Made by a program: the position numbers and the translations under genes. 30,680 nt of DNA from positions 1-30,680 of the IMG/VR virus record IMGVR_UViG_3300017769_000077; one strand, written 5' to 3'. The notes below the pieces were generated by a model. The model saw only the letters and a list, made by a program, of their open reading frames with translations. It searched no databases and had not been told where the DNA came from. This DNA comes from a virus. Of this stretch, positions 1 through 7,316 are shown in pieces (the first letter of the stretch is position 1; each line of letters opens with the position of its first letter).

Positions 1-1
1 T

Positions 2-1033
2 ATAAATGACCATGACCCTAATAGGTTATCAAATGGCGGTCAATTTACAAACTATACAAATGTTTATACACAAGGCTCAAATACACAAACTGATTTTACA
101 ATCAGAGCAGAAGTTTATAATGAAACCGCAGGCACAACTTATGATAACTTACATCGTGGACCAGATGTAGATAATGTTACATTAAATATAAATTATAGGG
201 ATATACCCCCTATACCAGATGACATACAAGAAGAATTAAATGAAATTGTTATTAATGATGATTTTATTAATGACATTATTCTCGATGAAATAATCTGGGA
301 TTTTGAAGAAATAACTTTTGAAGATACTATCATAGAGATTGAGGATTTAAACTTTGATGAAGTTATAATTCTCGATGCTATAGCTGATTTTGGTTTTGAA
401 GAATTTGAAGAAATAGATTTTGAAGAAATAGATTTAGACGAAATAGATTTTGAAGAATTCGAAGATATTGATTTTGAAGAATTAGAGGAAGCTATAGAAG
501 AACAGCCTTTAGAAATGGAGGTAGAAGAAGAAACAATCGACATCGAAGAAGAAGATAAGATTGAAATTGTAGAAGAAAAAACTGAGGAGGTTATAGATGA
601 TACCGTTGAAGAAGAAGCCACGGAAGGGCAAGGGTTACTAGAAGAAGAAATTGAAACCGTCGAGGACGTTACTGAAATAGAAGAAGTAGAAAGTGATGAA
701 ATAGAAGTAGCTAACAAAGATATTAAAATAGATATAAATGATAATATCACTGTAGATATAAAAGAAATTACTTTATTTTCTAACAGTAACGCCTTGGAGG
801 TTTACACTAAAAACGAATTTTATAAACCACAACAAATTTATACTGAACCAAATGACGGTTTGTTTATTCAAGCAGACTTAGGTTTGTATTACAAAAATAT
901 TTATACAGGAATTACATTAGGTAATTACATTGATGCTGACCCAATAAGCCAGCACAACAAAAAACTTTACGATTTAAAAGTACAAAAATTACAAATCTTA
1001 ATTGATTTAAAAAAACTTAAAGGATTATTATGA
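2..1033 (+). CDS. Acidic structural protein, tail-fibre-like, 5' partial
   Basis: The reading frame is open from the first bases, so the gene starts outside the window; at least 343 codons are visible. Residues 1-70 are polar and Thr/Asn/Tyr-rich (NGGQFTNYTNVYTQGSNTQT), as in a beta-sandwich fibre or appendage domain. Residues about 70-230 are extremely acidic, with repeats of the type FEEIDFEEIDLDEIDFEE between bases 384 and 490 and then long Glu runs. The last 90 residues are a mixed, probably folded domain. It sits upstream of small membrane and lysis genes, where fibre or appendage genes often end. A tail or virion role is inference; no family was recognised. An internal ATG at 515 is not a credible start because the upstream frame is continuous. 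Confidence 0.8.
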   Translation: MNDHDPNRLSNGGQFTNYTNVYTQGSNTQTDFTIRAEVYNETAGTTYDNLHRGPDVDNVTLNINYRDIPPIPDDIQEELNEIVINDDFINDIILDEIIWDFEEITFEDTIIEIEDLNFDEVIILDAIADFGFEEFEEIDFEEIDLDEIDFEEFEDIDFEELEEAIEEQPLEMEVEEETIDIEEEDKIEIVEEKTEEVIDDTVEEEATEGQGLLEEEIETVEDVTEIEEVESDEIEVANKDIKIDINDNITVDIKEITLFSNSNALEVYTKNEFYKPQQIYTEPNDGLFIQADLGLYYKNIYTGITLGNYIDADPISQHNKKLYDLKVQKLQILIDLKKLKGLL

Positions 1034-1524
1034 TTGATAAATTAACTAATTACGCATCTATAATAGGAGTCATAGGCGCTATTGGTGGTGGCTTTTATGC
1101 ATGGGGTGAATTTAATACACGCCTTGATGGTATAGAAAGTAAAGAATTTGTTGTTAATGAAACTGTAGACTTAACTCCTATTAATGAAAAGATTTCTGAT
1201 TTAGAGGTAGAAATATTAGACCGCATGTCTGCATTAGAAGATGAATGGATGGATAGAGATAATGATAGCACTGATGATATATTAAATGATATTGCAGGAA
1301 TTAATTCAGACATAAAAGAATTACAAAAAGAAATAAAAATTGCAGATCAACAATTACAATCAAACATATCAGATTTACGTGGGGATACATTTAAAGAGTT
1401 TGGTAAGTTAAGAGATTTAATAAATGAACTCAGTAAGTTAATTTCTATTGTTCAAAAAGAAAATGAATTGCAGAACATATTAATTGACGAAATTAAAACA
1501 CAAAACTCTAATCCTTTAGGCTAA
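1030..1524 (+). CDS. Membrane-anchored coiled-coil protein
   Basis: 164 residues. Its ATG overlaps the upstream stop (ATGA), implying translational coupling. Residues 8-26 (YASIIGVIGAIGGGFYAWG) form one short Gly/Ala-rich membrane segment near the N terminus. The rest, about 50-155, is a charged helical stretch with heptad-like spacing (EKISDLEVEILDRMSALEDE and later repeats), so it is predicted to be a coiled coil facing one side of the membrane. The neighbours are other small membrane proteins and the lysis genes, which would suit a spanin- or holin-accessory role, but no named family was recognised and the function stays unknown. Confidence 0.75.
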   Translation: MIDKLTNYASIIGVIGAIGGGFYAWGEFNTRLDGIESKEFVVNETVDLTPINEKISDLEVEILDRMSALEDEWMDRDNDSTDDILNDIAGINSDIKELQKEIKIADQQLQSNISDLRGDTFKEFGKLRDLINELSKLISIVQKENELQNILIDEIKTQNSNPLG

Positions 1525-1745
1525 TGTTTAATATAGTAGCCACGGTTTGTTTTTTACAGTTATCGACTTTACCGCCAATGTGTTTAGCTAATGCCTACAT
1601 ACCTGTAGATTTCGAAACAAAAGATGAATGTTTATTAAAAAGAAATATTTTAGTAGATGAAATAGATCAAGATTTAAAAGACAGAAACATTTCTATGTTT
1701 TTATATTGTATAGAAAAAATACAAGTGGAGAGTACAAATGTCTGA
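1524..1745 (+). CDS. Small exported Cys-containing protein
   Basis: 73 residues; start and upstream stop overlap as TAATG. The N terminus is hydrophobic and ends in an Ala-rich site (residues 18-24, PMCLANA), resembling a Sec signal peptide or a membrane anchor. The mature part has Cys36 and Cys62, which could form a disulfide in the periplasm. Cys20 precedes LANA but no clear lipobox (L-[AS]-[GA]-C) is seen. It lies in the same tightly packed plus-strand run as two other small membrane proteins just before the lysis genes. Function unknown; a lysis accessory is one possibility. Confidence 0.6.
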   Translation: MFNIVATVCFLQLSTLPPMCLANAYIPVDFETKDECLLKRNILVDEIDQDLKDRNISMFLYCIEKIQVESTNV

Positions 1746-1938
1746 GTGGCAACAACAAGTTAAAAATTTACAACATACATTAAACGAAATTAAAGTTGAG
1801 GTTAAAGAAAACCGACAAGAAGTAATTAAATTAAAAGAAGAAATGGCCACAGGAAAGTCGGCTATACGTACTACTCTCTTTATTGGTAGTGTACTCAGTG
1901 GGATTTGGGTATTTTTAAAGTTAATTAGTAGTCAATAA
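1738..1938 (+). CDS. Small coiled-coil protein with C-terminal membrane segment (XhlA/holin-like layout)
   Basis: 66 residues, overlapping the previous gene by 8 bases, with GGAG about 8 bases before the ATG. Residues 5-38 are a charged amphipathic helix (NLQHTLNEIKVEVKENRQEV), and residues 45-63 (TTLFIGSVLSGIWVFLKLI) form one membrane span. This order, helix then single C-terminal TM, is that of the XhlA/haemolysin-type phage holin-associated proteins. Its position close to the phosphoesterase and the cell-wall hydrolase fits a membrane role at lysis. The assignment rests on layout only, as no diagnostic motif exists for this type. Confidence 0.65.
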   Translation: MSEWQQQVKNLQHTLNEIKVEVKENRQEVIKLKEEMATGKSAIRTTLFIGSVLSGIWVFLKLISSQ

Positions 1939-1961
1939 ACTAGGACTGTTTCAGGGGGACC

Positions 1962-2669
1962 ATGAAACTAAATAATCGCGTGTTAATAATTTCAGATTTA
2001 CACATGCCTTATCAACATCCGCAAGCGATAAACTTTCTAGCAAAATTACATAAGAAATGGAAATTTACTAGAGTGTTTTCAATCGGAGATATTTTTGATT
2101 TAGCATCTGTGCAAGTAGAAAGACCAAGTGACCCAGAGGTGGAGTCACCTATCTTTGAGGTTAGTAAAGCAACAAAAGAAATACGGAAGCTGGAAAAGTT
2201 ATTTCCTGATATGGATATACTTAAAGGTAATCACGATCTACGCATTGAACGTAAGGCCGAACGCTTTGGTATTCCTCGAAGCATGCTTAAAGATTTAAAC
2301 GACATCTTTGACATAAAAGCAAACTGGCGGTGGCACGACAAATACATCTTAACTCTCCCAAGCAAACACAAAGTATTTTTAACACATAACTTTAAGTCTA
2401 ATGTATTAAGTAGTTCTAAAGAATTATCTTGTTCATTAATTACGGGACATTTTCACACCCAGTCAAATATAAGTTGGTGGTCCTCACCGACAAGTTTAAA
2501 CTTTGCCATGTCAACTGGCTGTTTAATTAATCCTAAAGCACCAGCAATGAAATATCAAAAGTTATTTATTAAGCGACCAATTTTATCAGTAGGTATGTTG
2601 ATAAACGAAACACCAATGATACAACCAATGTATCTCAATGAACAAGGGGAATGGAATGGACAAGTCTGA
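1962..2669 (+). CDS. Calcineurin-like metallophosphoesterase
   Basis: 235 residues, preceded by a strong Shine-Dalgarno (CAGGGGGACC then ATG). The metal-binding motifs of the metallophosphoesterase superfamily occur in order: D12-x-H14 (ISDLH), G42-D43 (SIGD), G89-N90-H91-D92 (KGNHD), H142 (LTHN) and G162-H163-F-H165. These residues bind two metal ions and hydrolyse phosphomono- or diesters. Length is normal for a single-domain enzyme. Phage members have been linked to nucleotide, RNA or polynucleotide end processing, but the substrate cannot be read from sequence. It is placed between small membrane proteins and the cell-wall hydrolase, overlapping the latter by 14 bases. Confidence 0.88.
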   Translation: MKLNNRVLIISDLHMPYQHPQAINFLAKLHKKWKFTRVFSIGDIFDLASVQVERPSDPEVESPIFEVSKATKEIRKLEKLFPDMDILKGNHDLRIERKAERFGIPRSMLKDLNDIFDIKANWRWHDKYILTLPSKHKVFLTHNFKSNVLSSSKELSCSLITGHFHTQSNISWWSSPTSLNFAMSTGCLINPKAPAMKYQKLFIKRPILSVGMLINETPMIQPMYLNEQGEWNGQV

Positions 2670-3057
2670 TAGATTAATAATGGCTCAAACAATATGGGGT
2701 GAGTCAAGAGGTGAAACTAAAGAAGGGCAATACGCAATTGCTCATGTTATTAAAAATAGATTAGACTCTAAAAAATGGTTTAGTGCAGATACTTTAGAAG
2801 GTGTATGCAAAAAGAAATGGCAGTTCTCTTGTTGGAATGAAGGCGACCCGAACAAAGAAAAAATGGAACAGCTTACTCACGGAGATATAAAAGACTTTGT
2901 TGATATAGCAAATAATGTTTTAGATGGATTGCACGATAGTAATGTCGGTAAAGCTACTCATTACTATGCAGATTATATTAGTGAACCTAAGTGGGCAGAA
3001 GGAAAAACCCCCATCACAAAGATAGGGGTTCATCATTTTTACGAAGATATAGATTAA
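2656..3057 (+). CDS. SleB-like cell-wall hydrolase (endolysin)
   Basis: 133 residues from the ATG at 2656, chosen because AAGGGGA lies 5 bases upstream; an in-frame ATG at 2638 lacks such a site. The sequence TIWGESRGETKEGQ holds Glu16, the expected catalytic acid of the SleB/Hydrolase_2 family, followed by the typical AIAHVIKNR and a C-terminal KIGVHHFY motif. These enzymes cleave peptidoglycan glycan strands. There is no signal peptide, so release to the periplasm would need the holin at 4067. A hairpin at 3003-3030 inside the 3' end of this gene is probably the terminator of the opposing cassette. The lysin is separated from the holin by that cassette. Confidence 0.88.
   Translation: MDKSDRLIMAQTIWGESRGETKEGQYAIAHVIKNRLDSKKWFSADTLEGVCKKKWQFSCWNEGDPNKEKMEQLTHGDIKDFVDIANNVLDGLHDSNVGKATHYYADYISEPKWAEGKTPITKIGVHHFYEDID
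3003..3030 (-). terminator. Intrinsic terminator of minus-strand cassette A, inside the lysin gene
   Basis: On the minus strand AACCCC-T-AT and AT-G-GGGGTT pair around a 7-base loop (8 pairs with one C/A mismatch), and the 3' arm runs straight into TTTTT. It lies just past the stop codon of the minus-strand gene ending at 3054. On the plus strand the nearest T-run is five bases away, so the minus direction is the better fit. Confidence 0.65.
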
Positions 3058-3278
3058 GATACTTTAACAAATTCTTTTATCCATAAAGCTAATCTTCTGT
3101 ATTCATAATATTTTTGAACAGTTTTTTTAGTTAGTTTCATTTGTTTCATATTTTCCTCAGTGATGCCTTGCCATTTGCCATCACCTTGAAAAGAAAATTT
3201 ATCAAATGCTTTATCTATTAATATTAATAACTCTTTTGTTGATCTAATATTAAGAGGTTTAGATTTATCTTCAATCAT
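3054..3278 (-). CDS. Cassette A gene 3, unknown small protein
   Basis: 74 residues, last of three genes in a minus-strand cassette, with AAAAAAGGAG about 7 bases before ATG. It is basic and helical; residues 45-70 (MKQMKLTKKTVQKYYEYRRL) contain many Lys/Arg/Tyr and could touch nucleic acid. Its stop overlaps the stop of the plus-strand lysin by 4 bases, a convergent arrangement. No family was recognised. As part of an accessory cassette, a host-takeover or anti-defence role is possible but nothing in the sequence proves it. Confidence 0.65.
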   Translation of the reverse strand: MIEDKSKPLNIRSTKELLILIDKAFDKFSFQGDGKWQGITEENMKQMKLTKKTVQKYYEYRRLALWIKEFVKVS

Positions 3279-3292
3279 GCATTACTCCTTTT

Positions 3293-3580
3293 TTAACAAG
3301 CATAAACAGTTTTTAATAACTTAATTTTTTTATTAGTTTCGACACAATGAAAACCATTGATATAATCGAAACACCATTCATCTTTGATTTCTGAAATATC
3401 ATAAATGTTTACTGGAAATACATGATTTCTTTTAAACTTAAATAAATGTTGCCAATCTCTTTTGCACAATCTTGCACATTTGACTGAAACATGACCTATG
3501 TCAGAACCTTGAAACCAAGTTGAACCAGCGCCAATAAAAATAAGACCTACGTATTGTATTTCTTTTTTATCTTTTTTCAT
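3293..3580 (-). CDS. Cassette A gene 2, unknown Cys/aromatic-rich protein
   Basis: 95 residues with a near-perfect ribosome site (AAAGGAGGTAAT before ATG) overlapping the end of the upstream gene. The N terminus is lysine-rich, then a hydrophobic strand (QYVGLIFIGAGSTWFQGSD), and Cys35, Cys39, Cys69, Cys79 and Cys95 are spread through the chain without a clear CxxC pair. It appears to be a small folded cytoplasmic protein. No family recognised. The strong ribosome site suggests it is well expressed when the cassette is on. Confidence 0.65.
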   Translation of the reverse strand: MKKDKKEIQYVGLIFIGAGSTWFQGSDIGHVSVKCARLCKRDWQHLFKFKRNHVFPVNIYDISEIKDEWCFDYINGFHCVETNKKIKLLKTVYAC

Positions 3581-3867
3581 ATTACCTCCTTTAGTTGTTT
3601 TATGATTTCTTTTATGCGTGCAGTCTTAGTAATTGCTTTAAATAATTTTAAATAAAATTTTGCATTCTTTTTATTTAAAGTACATCCAGCAGTTTCTAAT
3701 GGCCAACCCATAAGATATGCTAATCTCATTTTCTGAGATACAGGTGTAGCAGGATTGCCACGCCTAACTTTTTTGTATTCACCAGTTACACTGTAAATAC
3801 AATGATGGTACTTACGATCAGTTTTGACGAACCAAACATAAGTTCCGCAATCAATTAATTTATACAT
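3577..3867 (-). CDS. Cassette A gene 1, unknown basic protein
   Basis: 96 residues, first gene of the cassette, 21 bases downstream of the predicted transcription start. AAAAAGGAG precedes ATG by about 8 bases, in a leader (GGAGTAAGACCG) shared with other minus-strand units of this phage. The N-terminal half is beta-like with Tyr/His (TYVWFVKTDRKYHHCIYS); the C-terminal half is basic helical (KLFKAITKTARIKEIIKQLK). A DNA- or RNA-binding role is possible from charge alone. No family recognised; the last bases overlap the next gene start by 4 (ATGA-type coupling). Confidence 0.68.
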   Translation of the reverse strand: MYKLIDCGTYVWFVKTDRKYHHCIYSVTGEYKKVRRGNPATPVSQKMRLAYLMGWPLETAGCTLNKKNAKFYLKLFKAITKTARIKEIIKQLKEVI

Positions 3868-3887
3868 CGGTCTTACTCCTTTTTATT

Positions 3888-3953
3888 TAAAAACATCATA
3901 TCATGTTTTTTGTTTAAAGTCAAAAACGCTGTTACACATGTAACAATGTTATA
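3888..3953 (-). promoter_or_regulatory. Cassette A promoter with composite operator
   Basis: On the minus strand a -35 TTGACT (3918-3923) and -10 TATGAT (3895-3900) are 17 bases apart, a near-consensus sigma70 promoter pointing at the gene starting 3867. Directly upstream of the -35, at 3926-3953, lie two tandem palindromes, TATAACATTGTTACA then TGTAACAGCGTT, which recur at other minus-strand promoters of this genome. Placement upstream of the -35 would allow activation or looping as well as repression. Confidence 0.75.
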
Positions 3954-4066
3954 CCTAATAAATGAGGAGTTACCGTTAGACACAAAAAAATAATTTAAGG
4001 CATAGCTTAAAAAAATATTTTTTTTTATCCTGTGGATATTTTTTTTACAAAAAGGAAAAATTATTT

Positions 4067-4450
4067 ATGTTAAACTTGTTATTAGGACCTGTCAGTTCAA
4101 TTGTTAAAGATGCAGTTGGCGGATATGTTCAAACTAAAAAAGCCAAACTAGAACAGAAGGTTACAAAGATAAATGCGGAAACAGACATTTTAAAAAAACA
4201 AATTTCAGGTGAAATTCAATATGATGTTGAAGCTATCAAAGGTGCCAAAGATAGTTTTAAAGATGAATGGATTTTAATTTTATGGTCTATTCCAATGGTA
4301 ATGATTTGGATACCACCATTACAAGTTTACGTTGAAGCTGGATTTTTAGCTTTAAAAGACTCAGTACCTCAATGGTATTTTTATACATGGGGCGCTATTG
4401 TATCGGCTAGCTATGGCACAAAGTCGGCACTTAAATTTTTTAAAAAATAG
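4067..4450 (+). CDS. Holin, GTA 3-TM holin family-like
   Basis: 127 residues with AAAAAGGAAAAA upstream of ATG. Residues 1-60 are a charged helix (TKKAKLEQKVTKINAETDIL); then GAKDSFKDEWILILWSIPMV leads into a first membrane span and a second follows at about 98-118 (WYFYTWGAIVSASYGT). The pattern of a helical N-terminal arm, a KDEW motif, a hydrophobic pair of spans and a basic tail is that of the GTA_holin_3TM family, found mainly in alphaproteobacterial phages and gene transfer agents. It should open the inner membrane for the SleB-like lysin. It begins a plus-strand operon restarted after cassette A. Confidence 0.8.
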   Translation: MLNLLLGPVSSIVKDAVGGYVQTKKAKLEQKVTKINAETDILKKQISGEIQYDVEAIKGAKDSFKDEWILILWSIPMVMIWIPPLQVYVEAGFLALKDSVPQWYFYTWGAIVSASYGTKSALKFFKK

Positions 4451-4458
4451 GAGATAGA

Positions 4459-4560
4459 ATGAAATATTGGAATTGGTTTAAAGATTTAAAAAAACAATAT
4501 CAAATAGGTATTATTATTTTAGGTATTATAATCGTAATGTATTTTGTAGGATTACTATAA
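4459..4560 (+). CDS. 33-aa single-span membrane protein
   Basis: A 33-residue frame with an excellent ribosome site (AGGAG, 6 bases before ATG) lying exactly between the holin and the zincin gene, with one base between its stop and the next ATG. Residues 1-14 are aromatic and basic (MKYWNWFKDLKKQY), and 16-33 are a continuous hydrophobic helix (IGIIILGIIIVMYFVGLL). The layout suits a holin partner or antiholin, or a small spanin component. No named family can be assigned at this length. Confidence 0.7.
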   Translation: MKYWNWFKDLKKQYQIGIIILGIIIVMYFVGLL

Positions 4561-4914
4561 ATGAAGTGTCCTCCAAAAATTAAAGTTGGATACAAGGACA
4601 TCGCCATTGACCTTGTTCGTTCTGATTTCACAAAACAAACTGATTGTTATGGGGAATACCAACACCGAGCAAACAAGATAGAAATACAACAAGACTTAAC
4701 GCCAAACGATTTTTCTAATACACTACTCCATGAAGTGTTACATGCAGTGGTGTATGAACATTCCCTCACCGTAGATGGAAATGTATTATGTGTAGATAGC
4801 AACGAGGAAATAGTTGTTAACTCAGTAACCAATGGACTGATGACTGTCTTTAAAGACAATCCTTGGTTCCTAAAATTTTTGCAAGACAATATTCATGGCC
4901 GACAATCTTCTTGA
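4561..4914 (+). CDS. Minimal zincin metallopeptidase-like protein
   Basis: 117 residues. The motif LLHEVLHAVV at 55-64 contains H57-E58-x-x-H61, the zinc site of zincin peptidases, and Glu82/Glu83 (SNEEIVVNSV) are placed to give the third ligand. Small phage proteins of this type resemble the SprT/ImmA-like catalytic core without extra domains. It could process a phage or host protein in the cytoplasm; there is no signal peptide. It overlaps the next gene by 20 bases, and that 725-residue protein carries a second HExxH, so two metalloproteases sit side by side. The substrate is unknown. Confidence 0.75.
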   Translation: MKCPPKIKVGYKDIAIDLVRSDFTKQTDCYGEYQHRANKIEIQQDLTPNDFSNTLLHEVLHAVVYEHSLTVDGNVLCVDSNEEIVVNSVTNGLMTVFKDNPWFLKFLQDNIHGRQSS

Positions 4915-7072
4915 TTTAAGAACAATAAAAGGATTTCAGGGCGCAAGCGAAACACCTTTTACTGATAATTTATTAGGAGTAAATACAGGCAAGACTCTTA
5001 CTGGCCAAGAATTTTCTGACAATCCAATTATAAAACCCTTTCAACAATTTAATAAAGCACTAGGCACAGGACTATTAGAGACTGGTGAAAAAGCATTTAA
5101 CCTTGGAATGGGTGCAGTTAATTTACCTTTTGCTTTTGCTGGTGATACAGCAGAGGGATTGTACGAAATGCTTCCTGAAGATTGGCAAGCTAAGACATCA
5201 CAGCTTATGTATAATTCAGGGGGGAGTATGGACCCCGACGAGTTTGGTGATCAATTCTATGGTCATCTAGTTGAAGGTGTTTTTGCTTTTCCTACACTAT
5301 CAGAATTCCAACCGTGGTTCAGAGCCAATCAAGGTAAGAAGCCACCAAAAGAAATTGTCGAAGCAATTATTGAAAAGATTGGAACACAACCAAATCAATT
5401 TAGCCAACAATTATATTTATCGTACAATAAGAATATTAATAACCCTAAACAATTAGTTACAAATAAAGTTGATGCACCAGAAGGTTATTTAAAAGAGATA
5501 GCTGATTTTTATGAAGGGGCCAAGCATCAACCTAATCATCCTAAAATACAAGCATCTTACGAAACATTAATAAATGAAACATTAGCACAGTATCAACACA
5601 TGATTGATGGTGGTATTATTCCTAAAATTTATATTGGTTCTAAAGGTAAGCCAGAACCCTACGTATCATCAGGTCACATGATGAATGATGTTGCCAACAA
5701 TAAGAGTTTAAAATTTTTAAAAACTAATTTAGATGATCTTCCTCCCGATCACCCATTAGCACAACCATCAGGAATTATATTAGACGGACAAGAATTAATA
5801 ATGAATGATGTTTTTCGTATTGTGCATGATTTTTATGGTCACACACCAAATGGTTTTCAGTTTGGTCCTAAAGGTGAGTACAATGCATTTAGATCACATG
5901 CTAATATGTATAGTGATGCATCTATTCCAGCATTAGCTAATGAAACATTATTTCAAAACGCATGGGTAAATTATAATAAATCAATGCGACGTGAAGATGG
6001 TTCGGTACCTAAACCAAATGACCCTGACTTTATTCCCCAGAACGAAAGACCTTTTGCCGATCAAAAAGTAATTTTATTTGATGAGTCATTACTTAATAAA
6101 GACCCTAACTTTGAAACTGTCACTACTGATGCGATGATTTATGCAGATAATGTTACAGGCATAGATAAAAAAGTTGCAGTAGGTAATGAGTACAAAGCTA
6201 TTAGTGAACAATCTGAACCATTTAGTTTGTTAGAAAGTAATAGAAAAAACGAACTAATGCAAACAAGAGGTATCTATGAAAAATTAGATAAAAGAATGGA
6301 ATATGACTTACAAGATATAAGAGCCATTGACCCAGAATATAAACCTAACATTGTCACATTAGACCCAGAGGGTAGAGTTATTAATGCTAGATTTGTCTCA
6401 GGAAAAAAAGACCCATTAGCAAATGATGTTTATTCTTCTGCTAAAATAAATGAATTAGATGACATAGGTTTAACTGATTACGAAATTAAAAGACTAGCTA
6501 TGATATTAGCAGATGAGTATGGTTCAGGTTATAAATATTTTCAAGCTAATCCAACCCATAGAGGATTTGTTGATGCTTTAATTCAGGAAGATGCAAAAGG
6601 AAACATGTTAGGTATTAGTCAACGATTAGGTATTAATAATCAAATTGTAAAATATAAAGATGGCAAACCTAATGTAAAAATGTTGCCTAAAGATGAAATT
6701 ATGGATGTGTTACAACATGAGACTGGTCATTTAATAGGTAATATGACAAGTTATAAAAGTGTTTATGCTAATTATTTAAAAGATAATCCCAAATCTAATA
6801 TAACTAATGAAATGATTTCTATGTCAAAAGATTTACGTCCTAAAAGTTGGCAAAATAAAAATCAATTAGATTACTTAAATAAACCAGAAGAACTAATGGC
6901 AGACAGTATTAAAATGTATTTAATTAATCCTGCTAAAGCTAAAGAAATGGCACCAGAATTTGTTAAGTTTTTAAGACAAATGATAAACGATAGTAGTATA
7001 AAAAATATAATTAATCTTAGTAAAGCACCAACAAATATGATAGATGATGGTTTATTAAGTAAGTATGCATAA
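4895..7072 (+). CDS. Polyvalent protein with C-terminal metalloprotease motif
   Basis: 725 residues. Three regions can be seen. Residues 1-150 are Gly/Phe-rich and phage-structural in character. Around 305-370 is a conserved block with H311-D-F-Y-G-H316, FRSHANMYSDASIPALANET and ENERPFADQKV-type ending (NERPFADQKVIL), recalling a domain seen in large phage polyvalent proteins (HD[FY]FGH, WR[AS]H..MYS, ADQK). Residues 604-675 carry H608-E609-T-G-H612 plus E665/E666 (KPEELMADS), a gluzincin-like metallopeptidase site. Polyvalent proteins are often injected with the DNA and act on host targets early. Here that role is inference; the motifs are directly visible. The gene overlaps both neighbours and is in the plus-strand operon after the holin. 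Confidence 0.75.
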   Translation: MADNLLDLRTIKGFQGASETPFTDNLLGVNTGKTLTGQEFSDNPIIKPFQQFNKALGTGLLETGEKAFNLGMGAVNLPFAFAGDTAEGLYEMLPEDWQAKTSQLMYNSGGSMDPDEFGDQFYGHLVEGVFAFPTLSEFQPWFRANQGKKPPKEIVEAIIEKIGTQPNQFSQQLYLSYNKNINNPKQLVTNKVDAPEGYLKEIADFYEGAKHQPNHPKIQASYETLINETLAQYQHMIDGGIIPKIYIGSKGKPEPYVSSGHMMNDVANNKSLKFLKTNLDDLPPDHPLAQPSGIILDGQELIMNDVFRIVHDFYGHTPNGFQFGPKGEYNAFRSHANMYSDASIPALANETLFQNAWVNYNKSMRREDGSVPKPNDPDFIPQNERPFADQKVILFDESLLNKDPNFETVTTDAMIYADNVTGIDKKVAVGNEYKAISEQSEPFSLLESNRKNELMQTRGIYEKLDKRMEYDLQDIRAIDPEYKPNIVTLDPEGRVINARFVSGKKDPLANDVYSSAKINELDDIGLTDYEIKRLAMILADEYGSGYKYFQANPTHRGFVDALIQEDAKGNMLGISQRLGINNQIVKYKDGKPNVKMLPKDEIMDVLQHETGHLIGNMTSYKSVYANYLKDNPKSNITNEMISMSKDLRPKSWQNKNQLDYLNKPEELMADSIKMYLINPAKAKEMAPEFVKFLRQMINDSSIKNIINLSKAPTNMIDDGLLSKYA

Positions 7073-7316
7073 AAAATTTATTTGTCCTAGTTGTGAGTCA
7101 ACACATTTAAAATCAGAATTAAATGTATCACCTGATGGTGTTGGTCCTTGGGGTCATGTTCATGCTATGGATAGGTGTGGCCAATGTGATGAAACTATAC
7201 CTACTCATTTGTCACGTCGAGATAACATGACAAAAGAGAAGGCACAGCAAAATTATTTACGAGACAAACAATTAATTAATTTAATTTTTTTAGAAGGTTC
7301 TCAGGCCGTAAATTAG
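7065..7316 (+). CDS. Small zinc-ribbon protein
   Basis: 83 residues, start overlapping the previous stop by 8 bases. C7-x-x-C10 (ICPSCES) and C38-x-x-C41 (RCGQCDE) form a four-Cys zinc ribbon with a 27-residue insertion. The C-terminal half is charged helix. Such small phage ribbons may bind DNA, RNA or polymerase, but there is no specific match. Its 3' end overlaps the 3' end of int on the other strand by 41 bases, so the two are convergent. Confidence 0.7.
   Translation: MHKKFICPSCESTHLKSELNVSPDGVGPWGHVHAMDRCGQCDETIPTHLSRRDNMTKEKAQQNYLRDKQLINLIFLEGSQAVN

Noticed and set aside
193-750. Long Ser-rich open frame on the minus strand
   Set aside because: It is the antisense of the acidic Glu repeat; Ser/Ile-only composition and no ribosome site.
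3960-4066. TTTAAG-GCATAG-CTTAAA hairpin before the holin, followed by a T-rich stretch
   Set aside because: An AT-only six-pair stem is weak and frequent in such DNA; the T-rich stretch is separated by A bases.
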